Shown here: positions 24,440 to 33,800 of the stretch, piece after piece | Layout: every line of letters begins with the position of its first letter | Numbering within the stretch: the first letter of the stretch is position 1 | Assembly: GCA_958295665.1 (NCBI GenBank) | Contig: OY282558.1 | Span: 332,293,106 to 332,357,105 of the forward strand | Direction of reading: 5' to 3' | Length of the DNA: 64,000 nucleotides | Source: Tipula vernalis | Taxonomy: Eukaryota > Arthropoda > Insecta > Diptera > Tipulidae | Position numbers and translations under genes: made by a program | The notes under the pieces: model-generated | What the model was told of the DNA's origin: nothing | Databases searched by the model: none | What the model saw: the letters and a program-made list of their open reading frames with translations, nothing else

Positions 24440-25040
24440 AAAAATAAACCGAGTCGAAAGCAAAACCATTAAAAATGGGAACCAGAAGTGATTGCAACGT
24501 CTCGTCAAACAAAGAAACAACGGTGCATCTCTTTGCCGAGGATAAATTATTAATAGACAACGCAAAAAACGAATCGTTATTATCGGACTGTGGACCAAAC
24601 AACCGCACGCTGACAGGCAATTTCCTAATAAAGTTTTAGAATTGTACATTAACAATCAACAATAAAAAAATTCCAATCGTTCGAAATTAGAAGTAAGACC
24701 CAGGAAATCCAAGGAGCTCTACACAACCTACAAATAAGCCGACAGCTAGTAAATGAAACCAATATCGAGTCAATCAAACAACCAAATATCCAATATCGCA
24801 AGAAGCTATCACAAGAATATCTCAGACAAACGGGCCATCAATATTGGATATGAATGCTGTCAGCAGGTGTATCCCTATCAACAATAGGTATATTAATGAT
24901 ATTCACCTATATTGTCAACCACCTACGTGCCACAGAAATAAGAATAAGCAGATCCAGGTCAACGACATCCAATGAGCATGAAACTATGGAGTGTTCATTT
25001 TCAAAATCAAACATTTAAATCAAAGAACCCGGACGTTCTT
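24440..25040 (+). pseudogene. env: C-terminal env remnant of another errantivirus-type element
   Basis: Broken plus-strand frames show features of an errantivirus envelope C-terminus. First comes a stretch with SDCGPNNRTLTGNF near 24590. After a TAG there is a helical segment, and after a further TGA near 24854 a hydrophobic run (VSLSTIGILMIFTYIV, about 24870-24918) that fits a membrane anchor, followed by a basic tail with ISRSRS. A purine tract and an LTR-like sequence follow directly, as they do after the env at 3210-4671. The minus-strand open frames here are shadows. The call rests on layout and on resemblance to the other env. Confidence 0.55.
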
Positions 25041-25047
25041 TCTCTAT

Positions 25048-25337
25048 ATCCCCGGGAGGAGTTATATTATGATAAATGCTTCAACCGCAAATAACACAAA
25101 GTACAACACTTGCAGACACAACAATATTGTAATACAACGGAGTTCTATTTCAATTCTTAGTTTTAGTAGGAAAATAAATATAAAGCTAAAATAAGCATTT
25201 TTTAGATTATAAATTATAATTTAAAATTATTTTTTAGTTAGTTAAGATTTTAAAATTAAGAATGTAACAATATGAAGTGTAAAATAGTAAAATTGATAAA
25301 AATAAATATTTTTTTATGTTCATATAAGTCTCTAACT
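25048..25337 (+). repeat. Polypurine tract and 3' LTR of the env remnant
   Basis: CCCCGGGAGGAG (25050-25061) is followed by AGTTATATTATG at 25060 and, 278 bp later, by TAACT at 25333-25337. AGTTA…TAACT are inverted termini of the gypsy-group LTR type. AATAAA-type signals occur near 25170 and 25300. No internal region remains upstream apart from the env tail, so this is the 3' end of a truncated copy. Confidence 0.55.
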
Positions 25338-25479
25338 CATAATTATATGTTAGTCACTTATTTTTATTTAATTTGTTTTTGATATTCAATTACATTCGGT
25401 TACTACGTATTTTATATTGTGGGTGTTTTTTTATTCATTCCAAATATTACGGACGCTTCGGGGTTGGCGACAGTTCGTC

Positions 25480-25512
25480 GAAGAGGATAGACGTGTTTTT
25501 TCTATCCTCTTC
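25480..25512 (+). other. Perfect 12-bp stem-loop near the 5' end of retroposon A
   Basis: GAAGAGGATAGA, a 9-nt loop CGTGTTTTT, and TCTATCCTCTTC pair without mismatch. It lies 19 nt from the element start. The same structure occurs at the same place in copy B, which argues for function in the RNA (for example reverse transcriptase or ribosome recruitment) rather than chance. Confidence 0.75.
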
Positions 25513-25984
25513 AAAAATTTAATTTAATTTTATTTTATTTTTATTTTTGTTTCTTATGTATATACTTTATATACATAAGTATATACAGATTAATTTTAAA
25601 TTTTAAATTAAATTCTAATTAAATTAATTTTAGTGTAATAATAATCCAAGTGTAGTGAAATAATTAAACTAAAGTGTAATTTTGGAAAATGCAATCCACC
25701 GGGATGCATTTGTCAGTCAATGTTTTTATTTTTGTGGGTATAAAAATTAAAAGTGCATGATTTGATATTTTGTGGATTGTATTGTACATAAAATCAAATT
25801 TCAATTTTTAATTACTAAAGTATTGAAATAAATTTTAATTTATATAAAATAAGTCGCAATAAATTTGGTATTAGATTTTATTTTTACGCCCACTTATTTG
25901 TGTTCTTATGTGTGATTTTATGTACATTTTACAATCGACACTAATACATACTTATAATTTGGTATATAAAAGGGCCATAAATAT

Positions 25985-26362
25985 GTTTGTGTACTGTGTA
26001 GCTGTGTCGTTTTCTCTTTGCACGATTTCTGTGAAGGAAGTGTGCGTGGTTTCGTTGGTTTTTATATTATTAAGTACAAACAACAACGAGAAAGAGACTC
26101 TTTACGTTGGTTTTGATACAGCTGTCACAAGTATTTTACTATTGTGTAAAATGGGCACTAATTAATACATGCATACAACTTGATTTATATATGGCAGGAT
26201 CAACAATATGGTTGTACAGCAGCTTGTTCGCTCTTTACACGGATTCTGTTAAGGAAATGTAATATATTTTGTTGGTTTATATATTATAATGCATAAACAA
26301 CAACAAAAAGAGAATTTTTTGCGTTGCTGTTGATACAGTTGTCACAATATATTACTGTATTA
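25985..26362. repeat. Two diverged tandem units inside retroposon A
   Basis: The unit at about 25985-26140 (TGCACGATTTCTGTGAAGG, then ACAAACAACAACGAGAAAGA and GATACAGCTGTCACAA) is repeated at about 26208-26362 (TACACGGATTCTGTTAAGG, ATAAACAACAACAAAAAGAG, GATACAGTTGTCACAA). The period is about 220 bp. Confidence 0.7.
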
Positions 26363-27468
26363 TATTGATACATAGTTTAGGTGTGTTTATATGTACTATA
26401 AGGTGTACTGATACGCACATGAAAGATGGTGGAAAAATTTTCTAAGAAAATATTTACCGTCAATGTGTGTTGGTGGTTTTAGTATGTTTTTGGTTTTAGT
26501 ATATAAGATTTTGTTACTTGAATGCAGGTGTTGTTGATCTCTTTATGTTTTTGTGTATTCACGAAACAACTATGATATTATTGACATCATGCATTATTTG
26601 AACACAATAAGATTTTGTATATTCGACTCAAATAGGATTTTTACACTTTGTATAATCGAATTGGTTTCAGTCGAATTGGAATTGGGAGCTGTCTTAAAAA
26701 ATTCATTTGAACGGTATATTTAGGTAGGATTAATAAATTTTTTTACAGGGTATTACATACTGAATCAAATTGTTTTCTAATTAATTTAATTAATTTTATA
26801 AATTATAAATTGTCTAAATAAATAAATAAATAGATAAATAAAATGCGAATTTAGAAATGTCGGTTTAAATTAAGTTAAGATTTGATTTTTAACACAAAAT
26901 GAAGAGTCCATTTATGTGAAAATGTGGAATTATGTTAAAACATTTTGGAAGGCTAAAGGTTTTTGAGTTTAATGGTTGTATTAATGGATTTATTGAAATT
27001 TAGATGGTGGGATGTACAAACAATCGTCATAATTAAGTATATGACACATCGATACATTTTTAAGAAAGTAAGGGTTCATTTTCATTGCATTTATTTATTG
27101 TTTTATTTACTTTGCATGCTTGATTTGGCAGGGAATGAGGTCCGTGAACTGAGTTAAAATTTTGGATTTATTTGTATTTATTTATTAATTAAGATTAAGA
27201 GATCAAATTTCTATATTACTGATTAGGTGCAGGATTTTGGTGGCGGAGATCTCTTCAATAGATGAATGATGCTAATTGGATTTTTATTTAGGTAGTCTAA
27301 TATTTTATAAGTTTTATTTTTGAGTTGCGAAAATGACTAAGGTGAAGGAAATCATTAGAATATGTACACTATCAGACATAAATATTTGAACGACGTCCGG
27401 GATTAATCACTGGAGCTGATTTTGGGGTAGCTGATTTTGCTACTCGTGCAAATTACCGCTCAGTTGGC

Positions 27469-27680
27469 TTAGATAAAGTCGTGGGCGTCTACAACGTTGC
27501 TTATTTTTGTTGATCCGGTTTCAAATAAATTTCTTTTTATGAAGCTGATGCTACCGTTTGATATTACATATTGTAGGGATTTATTTTGATAAGTTTCTTG
27601 TCGTTGCAATGCTTTAATTATCAATTTTTTAACGCTTTCATCTATTTCTTTGGAGAGCTCATTTTTCAACCCCTAAATTA
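27469..27680 (-). other. Exon-like open stretch of unknown origin
   Basis: On the minus strand, after an acceptor-like TTTAATTTAG near 27675, a frame is open for about 66 codons, rich in Lys, Ser and Ile, and ends at 27469. Its composition looks more protein-like than the surrounding AT-rich retroposon. I recognise no domain. It could be a relic of the retroposon's own protein or a captured exon. Confidence 0.2.
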
Positions 27681-28234
27681 AATTTTTGAATACATAGTTA
27701 AAATTTTTATTCTAAAATATCAAAAATATCTTCTGCTAAAATCAATCACTTTATTGGTATTAAATTGTAATTTATATTAATGTTGCTGTTTCGATTAAAT
27801 ATTTATGTATATAGATTGATATATTATACTAATTAAATGAATAGCATCGTACGTTACCTAGGATAAGGAAAATTTCCTTTTATATGATATTGTAAACTAC
27901 ATTGCATTGCAAAAATATTTGAGGTATTGATGCAAATGTTTCAACACTTCCGTCAGTTTAATTTAATTTAATTATATCAAAGTGTCATAGTTTGTTCGGG
28001 TATTTTTGTCTGATGGTGTAGTTGATATAAAGTATATTTAATTATATATAGTTGTTAGATCGTCTCCAAGCTACAGAAATATTAGTGAATTCTCGCTGAA
28101 CATCCAGAAACTCCAAGCATCCAGCAGTTAGGTAGCGTAGAAAATGTATTGTTCTTGTGATATCTATTTTATTATTTATCACTAACTAATTTATATAAAT
28201 AAACTTCTATTAATTAAGTAGTAAAGCAATTTAG

Positions 28235-29265
28235 TTTTCAGTGATACCTGGGAAACTCTATTTGAGTTTTATTAGTAAATATCATATTGTAGGTACATGT
28301 AGTACTTAACTAAATTATTGATATTCTAGACTTTTTTGCGTAGTATTATGATTAATGTTTTTAAATTATATTATATACTTTTATAAATAAATAATTAATT
28401 TCAACATTATTAATTTTCTTTTTTGTAGATCTGTAGGAAATTGCAGATTAGTTTAAATTTAATAGTATGGTTAAATATATATTTTCAATTTTTTTATTTT
28501 TAAATCTAGTTGCAGTAGGTAAACAATTAATTAACTATTTACAGGAGAATGGTAACTAATGGAACAAGTGCTGTGATTTAAATTATGGCTTAATAATTTA
28601 AATTTTTAAACATTCTTTTAGAATTTTAGCTTAGAAGGGGGACAGTTTACATAGGCAATTTCATAAAATGTTAATTTTTGTAATACTTGTATGTAATATA
28701 TAGTAGTGTGTTTTGCTCATTAATATATATTAATTAATTTAGTTTAAAAATATTTAAAGGTTTCTCTTCCTTAATTTGCTAATAAATAATTTAATTTTCA
28801 GAATATAACATAGTTCCAGAATTAATCTTTAACATGGGGATTAAATTAATCTTGAATTTCAGAATTAGATTTTACTTTGATATTATGGTGATTTATTAAT
28901 TAAAATTAGTTTTCAGAGTGCCAGGGAAATTATATATTGATTTTATTTGTTGATTCTTGATATACTTATAGTACTAACTGAATTAATGATAATTTTAGGC
29001 TGTTGTGGTGCTGTAACATTATCATTTTTATTTATTCTCTTTTTCTTGATCGGTAGAGAATTTATGTTTAGTTTTAAGTAAAATTTTATGTTTAAAATGG
29101 TTTTTAACGTTTATTTTTGTTCTGGTTGCAGTATGTAATAATTAATTAATTAGATATAGAAGAACTATGAAAAATAAAATAAGCGCTGTTTTTGTAATCT
29201 TAGCTTAATAATTTTAAATTTTCTTAAATATTTTAACAGGTAAATTAATGAAAGGCGGATATGGG
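28235..29265. repeat. Second pair of diverged tandem units inside retroposon A
   Basis: Blocks near 28240 (CAGTGATACCTGGGAAA, TAGTACTTAACTAAATTA), 28500 (GTTGCAGTAGGTAA) and 28590 (TTAGCTTAGAAGGGGGACA) recur in the same order near 28915 (CAGAGTGCCAGGGAAAT, TAGTACTAACTGAATTAA), 29120 (GTTGCAGTATGTAA) and 29200-29270 (TTAGCTTAATAATTT, GGGGACATTACA). The period is about 600-675 bp with strong divergence. Confidence 0.55.
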
Positions 29266-30325
29266 GACATTACAACATTAATAACTTTTTAAATCCTGAT
29301 TTAGTTTTAGGGAGTCCTGAGTATCCGGCCCTGGATTCCAGAGAAATGATCATCTAATAATGAAGTTAGATTGTGCTGTCTTGTGCTAACCTATTTATTA
29401 TATATAATACTAATAATTTACTAACAATCGATCGCTTTGGTGTCTGTAACCGGGTCGAGTCTGCCCCTACTAATAATCCTATCCAATCCTTCGGTTTTGT
29501 TATATATAAAAAGGTGTAGGATGGCTGCCTGGCCAGGGGCGTATATCACACTATTAGACTTATGCGGTTTTCGATGTGGCGCCTTTCTTTACTGGGTGAA
29601 TATTGTTATGTTTGGCTTCATGAAAAGCTTAATACGATGGTACATATTTCCTTAGTGAGGGAGAGTTATGGTGTCGTGTTGTAACATGGGTATAGTGGTG
29701 TGGTATTCGCATTTATAATACGGGAGACTTGCTTAATGTTTGATTATACATTCAAATCAATCAATCAATCAAATTCCAAATATTACGGACGCTTCGAAAA
29801 TTAAATAAAATGTGTTTTTTATTCATTCCATTCCTTCTATTCCTTTTTGTATTGTTTTTTAATTCATTCTAGACATTTCGAACGTATTCTTTTCGTACTA
29901 GATGAAAAGGTAGAATGAATGGAATATTTTTAGTGCGTCGTAATTATTCGTCATTATGTATTGCCGTATGACATAAATAATTGCTCGGATAAAATTAAAA
30001 AATAAATTAAATATATTAATTAATAATAGTAATATTAATTATTAATAATAATATTAATTAATAATTAATAATAATAATAATATTCCATTCCTTCCTTTTG
30101 TCGTTTTTCATTACATTTCGTTTGGAATATTCCAGTCACGTGACCAATATTCTAGTCCTTCTATTCCTTTCTTCGGAATGAATAAAAAAAACACTCTGTA
30201 TGTCATGTCGGCGAAAAGTAACCTCGTTAACTGCCTTTTCACCAAGCATCTATGAGAAAATAGCGAAAGCTTCAATATTTGAAAAGTTTAGCTTCAAAAG
30301 CCTTCTGAGGTACACAGCATTACTC

Positions 30326-30919
30326 CAATCGTCTGGTTATTAAGTCACTATACATTACATAGATGGCAGTGATGGCCGTAAAAATTTGGTAAAATCGTAC
30401 CAAAAAATACCACCTGGCGGAAATTTCAAGTTCAAAAGTTGTAGAAAAGGCAAAACGAATTCACAAAATATTAAGAAATAAGTACGTGTGATAATTTTCT
30501 GACTAAATAATTAGTTTTTCGTATTTTGCGTTTTTACATTTTTGACATCTGACGTACATTAGTAAGACTTAAGATTATTTTAGCAAGTATTATTTTAGTT
30601 CGTCAGAGCCAACTTTGATGTATTTCTCAAAATGAAAGTTCGGAAAATATATTTTAGAAATAATTTAATTTTAATATTTCTGCAATTAATATTTATTTAT
30701 TACCAATATATCCTTCTTGTTTATTGTTGTTAAAGATATGTAGAAAACTTTTATATAAACGTTTTAAAATATTTTGGCTTTTTTAATTGAAAAACTTGAA
30801 GCTAAAAAACACCATTTTTACTATGGATTCCTATGTAAATCAGTGAAAAGTTATACCACTAAAAAAGGTTCTAAAAAATACGTCATGATTATTATGGCTC
30901 TATTCTCTAGAAGGCTCTG
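30326..30919. repeat. Left arm of a large palindrome
   Basis: About 594 bp that reappear in reverse complement at 32880-33466. Matching blocks include ATTAAGTCA-TATACATTACAT, AGATGGCAGTGATGGC, AAATTTGGT, TCAGAGCCAACTTTGATGTA and AGAAGGCTCTG. CAGTGATGGC inside the arm (30367) resembles the hAT terminus at 17916, but inverted identity continues outside it, so the true end is further out. Arm identity is roughly 80-85 per cent by eye. Confidence 0.8.
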
Positions 30920-30989
30920 CTTCTAGTCCCAAATTTTTTAGTTTTTTCCCTGTAAATAGCAGATAAAGTTTTTTTGTCTTTTAAATTAG

Positions 30990-32780
30990 GTCATAAATGA
31001 TTTATTTGGAATTTCATCAACAGCAAAAGAAATGTTGTTGGATTTCCGTCACCTATGGTTTATCAGAACTCATCTGCAAGTCGGCCCTCGGATATCTGTA
31101 ATTTATTTGCCTACTATTTTAAGTCTGTCTATGAGCAATCTCATACTCCTATTACTAAAACTAGTGACTGTTCGGAATTTAGTCTGTTGAGGTTTTCTGT
31201 AGATGAGATCTCCGATAGTTTGGCGCGACTTGACGTGAATAAGGGCTCAGGACATGACTGCATTCCACCCATACTCACCCGTACAGGGGTTTTCTCGGAG
31301 CCTTGGAAGATTTCCTTCATTCGCCCGATTTTCAAATCGGGCAAAAGGTGTGAAATCAGCAATTACCGTGGGATCGCTATACTCTCTGCTATACCGAAAC
31401 TATTCGAAGCATTGGTACAAAAATTTTTATTTTTTCATTTGAAATCGTTAATTTGTCCTGTTAGACATGGCTTTTATCCTGGAAGATCCACAGTGACCAA
31501 CCTGATTTCATTTTGTGGGCACTTCCATAGCAGTATTGCAATCAGGCTGGATGTTGTGTACACGGACTTCTCAAAGGCTTTTGATAAGATTGATCATTCG
31601 ATACTTATCAATAAGCTTGGGATATTGAACTGTCAATTCATTCCAACTAAGTGGCTTCAATCTTATCTTTCGGATCGATGGCAGTATGTTAAGATCTATG
31701 ACTCGTCCTCAGTTTTATTTTGAGTTACCTCTGGTGTCACATAGGGAAGTCATATTGGACCTCTTCTTTTTTCACTGTTTATTAATGATGTTGTTCAGTG
31801 CTTTGAGTTCGCGCATTGCCTGCTGTATGCAGACGATTTGAAAATATTTGTACCAATTTGTAGTGTATCTGACTGTCTTAGGTTGCAAAGGGATTTAGAC
31901 ACATTTTGTGTCTGGTCGGCTAACAACAAATTGTCCCTGAATATAGCGAAATGTAAAACTATTTATTTCTATCGCATTCGCTCTCCGGTATTTCATGGGT
32001 ATTCGCTGCTTAATTGAGTCGTGGAAAGGGTAGAGTATATGTCCGATCTTGGGGTAGTATTTTCTTCCGATCTAACGTTTGTGAGGCACATTGATTCTGT
32101 TATAGCAAAGGCTTATATGATGTTGGGTTTCATAAAGCATAACTGCAGGAACTTTTGTGACCCGCTTACATTAAAGTCGTTATATGTTGCCTTTGTCCGT
32201 TCTCCGCTAGAGTACGCCTCGCAGGTTTGGTCTCCTTTTTATAAGTGCCATTCTGATAGAATTGAAAGCGTTCAGAAGCAATTTGTTTTATACGCACTTC
32301 TCAGTACATCATCAATGAATAATTATGCTATTCCACATTATCATGGGCGCTGCAACCTTTTGGGATTACAGCGTTTAGAACAGCGTCGAGTGGCGGCTTG
32401 CGTTTTATTTGTTCACGACATTTTATTGTATCGTATTGATTGTGGTGAATTACTCGCACGACTCAATATTTATGCTCCTGAACGTTGTCTGCGTCGTCGT
32501 GATTGTTTTTTACTAATCGATTCTGGCTCAACAAACTAACAACTTTCTGAGACAGCCTTGACCACGTCTCGACTTTTCAATTATTCATACGATGTTTTTG
32601 ATTTTAATTTGACTAGAGATTCGTTTAGACGTGAACTTTTTAAGACCTTATAGGCATTTTATTGTTTTTATTTTATTATGTACATACTTTTCATTTTTTG
32701 ATTTAAATTATTGTTGCCGATTGTATACCACTGAAGGTAATATATTAAATATTAAATAAATAAATAAATGTATTTAAAAT
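30990..32780 (+). pseudogene. LINE reverse transcriptase (CR1/Jockey-like), 5' truncated and broken
   Basis: From about 30996 the frame reads NFINSKRNVVGFPSPM, then VDEISDSLARLDVNKGSGHDCIPP, SFIRPIFKSGKRCEISNYRGIAIL, RHGFYPGRSTVTNLI and VYTDFSKAFDKIDHSILI, the standard RT 1-4 motifs of non-LTR elements. The frame stops at 31721-31723 and RT continues as GPLLFSLFINDV, LLYADDLKIF (catalytic YADD, about 31828) and NKLSLNIAKCKTIYF. After a stop near 32017, YVAFVRSPLEYASQVWSP leads to the C-terminus at 32539. The 3' end has (TAAA)n repeats at about 32745-32770. The endonuclease and ORF1 are missing. It sits in the spacer of the palindrome, so it probably inserted there. Confidence 0.85.
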
Positions 32781-32879
32781 GAAACAATAAGTCAATTGCT
32801 CTCAATTGTAATTTTACTAACCAAGGCCCCAATTTGTAATAAATTTTGTTTTCTCATCACTGTATATTGCAACCAATAT

Positions 32880-33466
32880 CAGAGCCTTCTAAAGTATAGA
32901 GACATAATCAAAATGACGTATTTTTTAGAAGCTTTTTTAGTGGTATAATTTTTCACTGATTTACATAGGAATCCATAGTAAACATGGTAATTTTAGCTGC
33001 AAGTCTTTGAATGAAAAAAGCAAAAATATTATAAAATGTTTATATAAAAGTTTTCTACATATCTTTAACAACAATATACAAGAAGGTTATATTGTTATTA
33101 AATAAATATTAATTGCAGAAATATTAAAATTAAATTATTTCTAAAATATATTTTTCGAACTTTCATTTTGAAAAATACATTAAAGTTGGCTCTGACGAAT
33201 TAAAATAATACTTGCTAAATTTATCTATAGTTTTACTAGTGTACGAGTACGTAAGATGTCTAAATTGTTAACAGAAAAATACGAAAACAATTTATTTAAT
33301 CACAAAATTATCACACGTTCCTATATTTTGTGAATTCGTTTTGCTTCTCCCACAATTTTTGAACTTAAAATTTACCCAGGTCGTAATTTTTGGTACAGTT
33401 TCACCAAATTTTTACAGCCATCACTGCCATCTATGTAATGTATATTGACTTAATGACCAAACGCAT
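32880..33466. repeat. Right arm of the large palindrome
   Basis: Reverse complement of 30326-30919. It starts CAGAGCCTTCT and ends near CTTAATGACCAAACG. The outer part (from about 33421) also belongs to the dispersed repeat found at 45605 and 58300. Confidence 0.8.
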
Positions 33467-33800
33467 TGTAGTTAGCTTTTATCTCAATTTGACCAGAATG
33501 CTGTTATGAAATTTTTATTAAATTTTGGTTTAAATAAATCATTTATTACAAGAAAATGAATCCGATTTACCTAAACAACATTCATATGTGTTGAAACTCA
33601 AATATTTATGATATTATTATAGGAATTATAATTAAGAATTTGTAACGTTTTCATTTAAAAATGTGTCTTCGAAAAAAAGTGATTTCCCATATGTTTTGTG
33701 TGTTTTACTATGAAAAAATCGGTTTTTTCCTCGTTTCTGATCCCTTATAAAAACTTCGGCGGCTTTGTATAATCAAGGTTACTTTGCCAATATACCTCAA
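33421..33800 (+). repeat. Dispersed repeat X, copy 1
   Basis: Shares ordered blocks with 45605-45965 and 58263-58510: CTGCCATCTATGTAAT, TTGACTTAATGACCAAACG, CTGACCAGAATGCTGTT-like, ATGTGTTGAAACTCAAATAT, AATTTGTAACGTTTTCATTT, CCCATATGTTTTGT and GGCTTTGTATAATCAAGGTT. It has no coding potential. It extends the palindrome arm outward, so the palindrome may be an inverted duplication of part of this repeat. Confidence 0.75.

Larger units (their letters stand above)
25461..29772 (+). mobile_element. Retroposon copy A: 4.3 kb, non-coding, 24-bp target duplication, (AATC)n tail
   Basis: Flanked by identical 24-bp direct repeats at 25437-25460 and 29773-29796 (beginning ATTCCAAATATTACGG). The right copy follows directly after (AATC)n at 29757-29772. 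Long duplications and a short 3' simple-repeat tail are signs of target-primed reverse transcription, as used by LINEs and SINEs. The 5' end has GGGGTTGGCGACAGTTCG and then a perfect 12-bp stem-loop. I find no RT, endonuclease or other known domain in 4.3 kb of either strand; the longest frames are under 90 codons. Internal tandem duplications are present (25985-26362 and 28235-29265). A related shorter copy is at 46747-47790. A decayed LINE with all its coding sequence lost is the main alternative. Confidence 0.7.
25421..30197. mobile_element. MITE with GGGTGTTTTTTTATTCATTCC-type TIRs, split by a retroposon
   Basis: The left end GGGTGTTTTTTTATTCATTC (25421) is inverted at the right end as GAATGAATAAAAAAAACAC (about 30176-30194). 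The retroposon A insertion (25461-29772) divides it. Without the insertion and its target duplication the MITE is about 440 bp. Inside the right part, GTGTTTTTTATTCATTCC recurs at about 29813 and CCTTCTATTCCTTT appears twice (near 29835 and 30157), so the element has internal repeats. The core 29990-30080 is (TTAA/AAT)-rich. No target duplication was resolved. Confidence 0.6.

Noticed and set aside
24387..24655. Minus-strand frames of 73-77 codons
   Set aside because: Antisense to the env remnant, whose plus-strand order fits the following LTR.
30360..33430. CAGTGATGGC…GCCATCACTG as hAT termini with an 8-bp duplication
   Set aside because: Flanking 8 bp are inverted (ATAGATGG / CCATCTAT), not direct, because arm identity continues outward; this is not a hAT end with target duplication.
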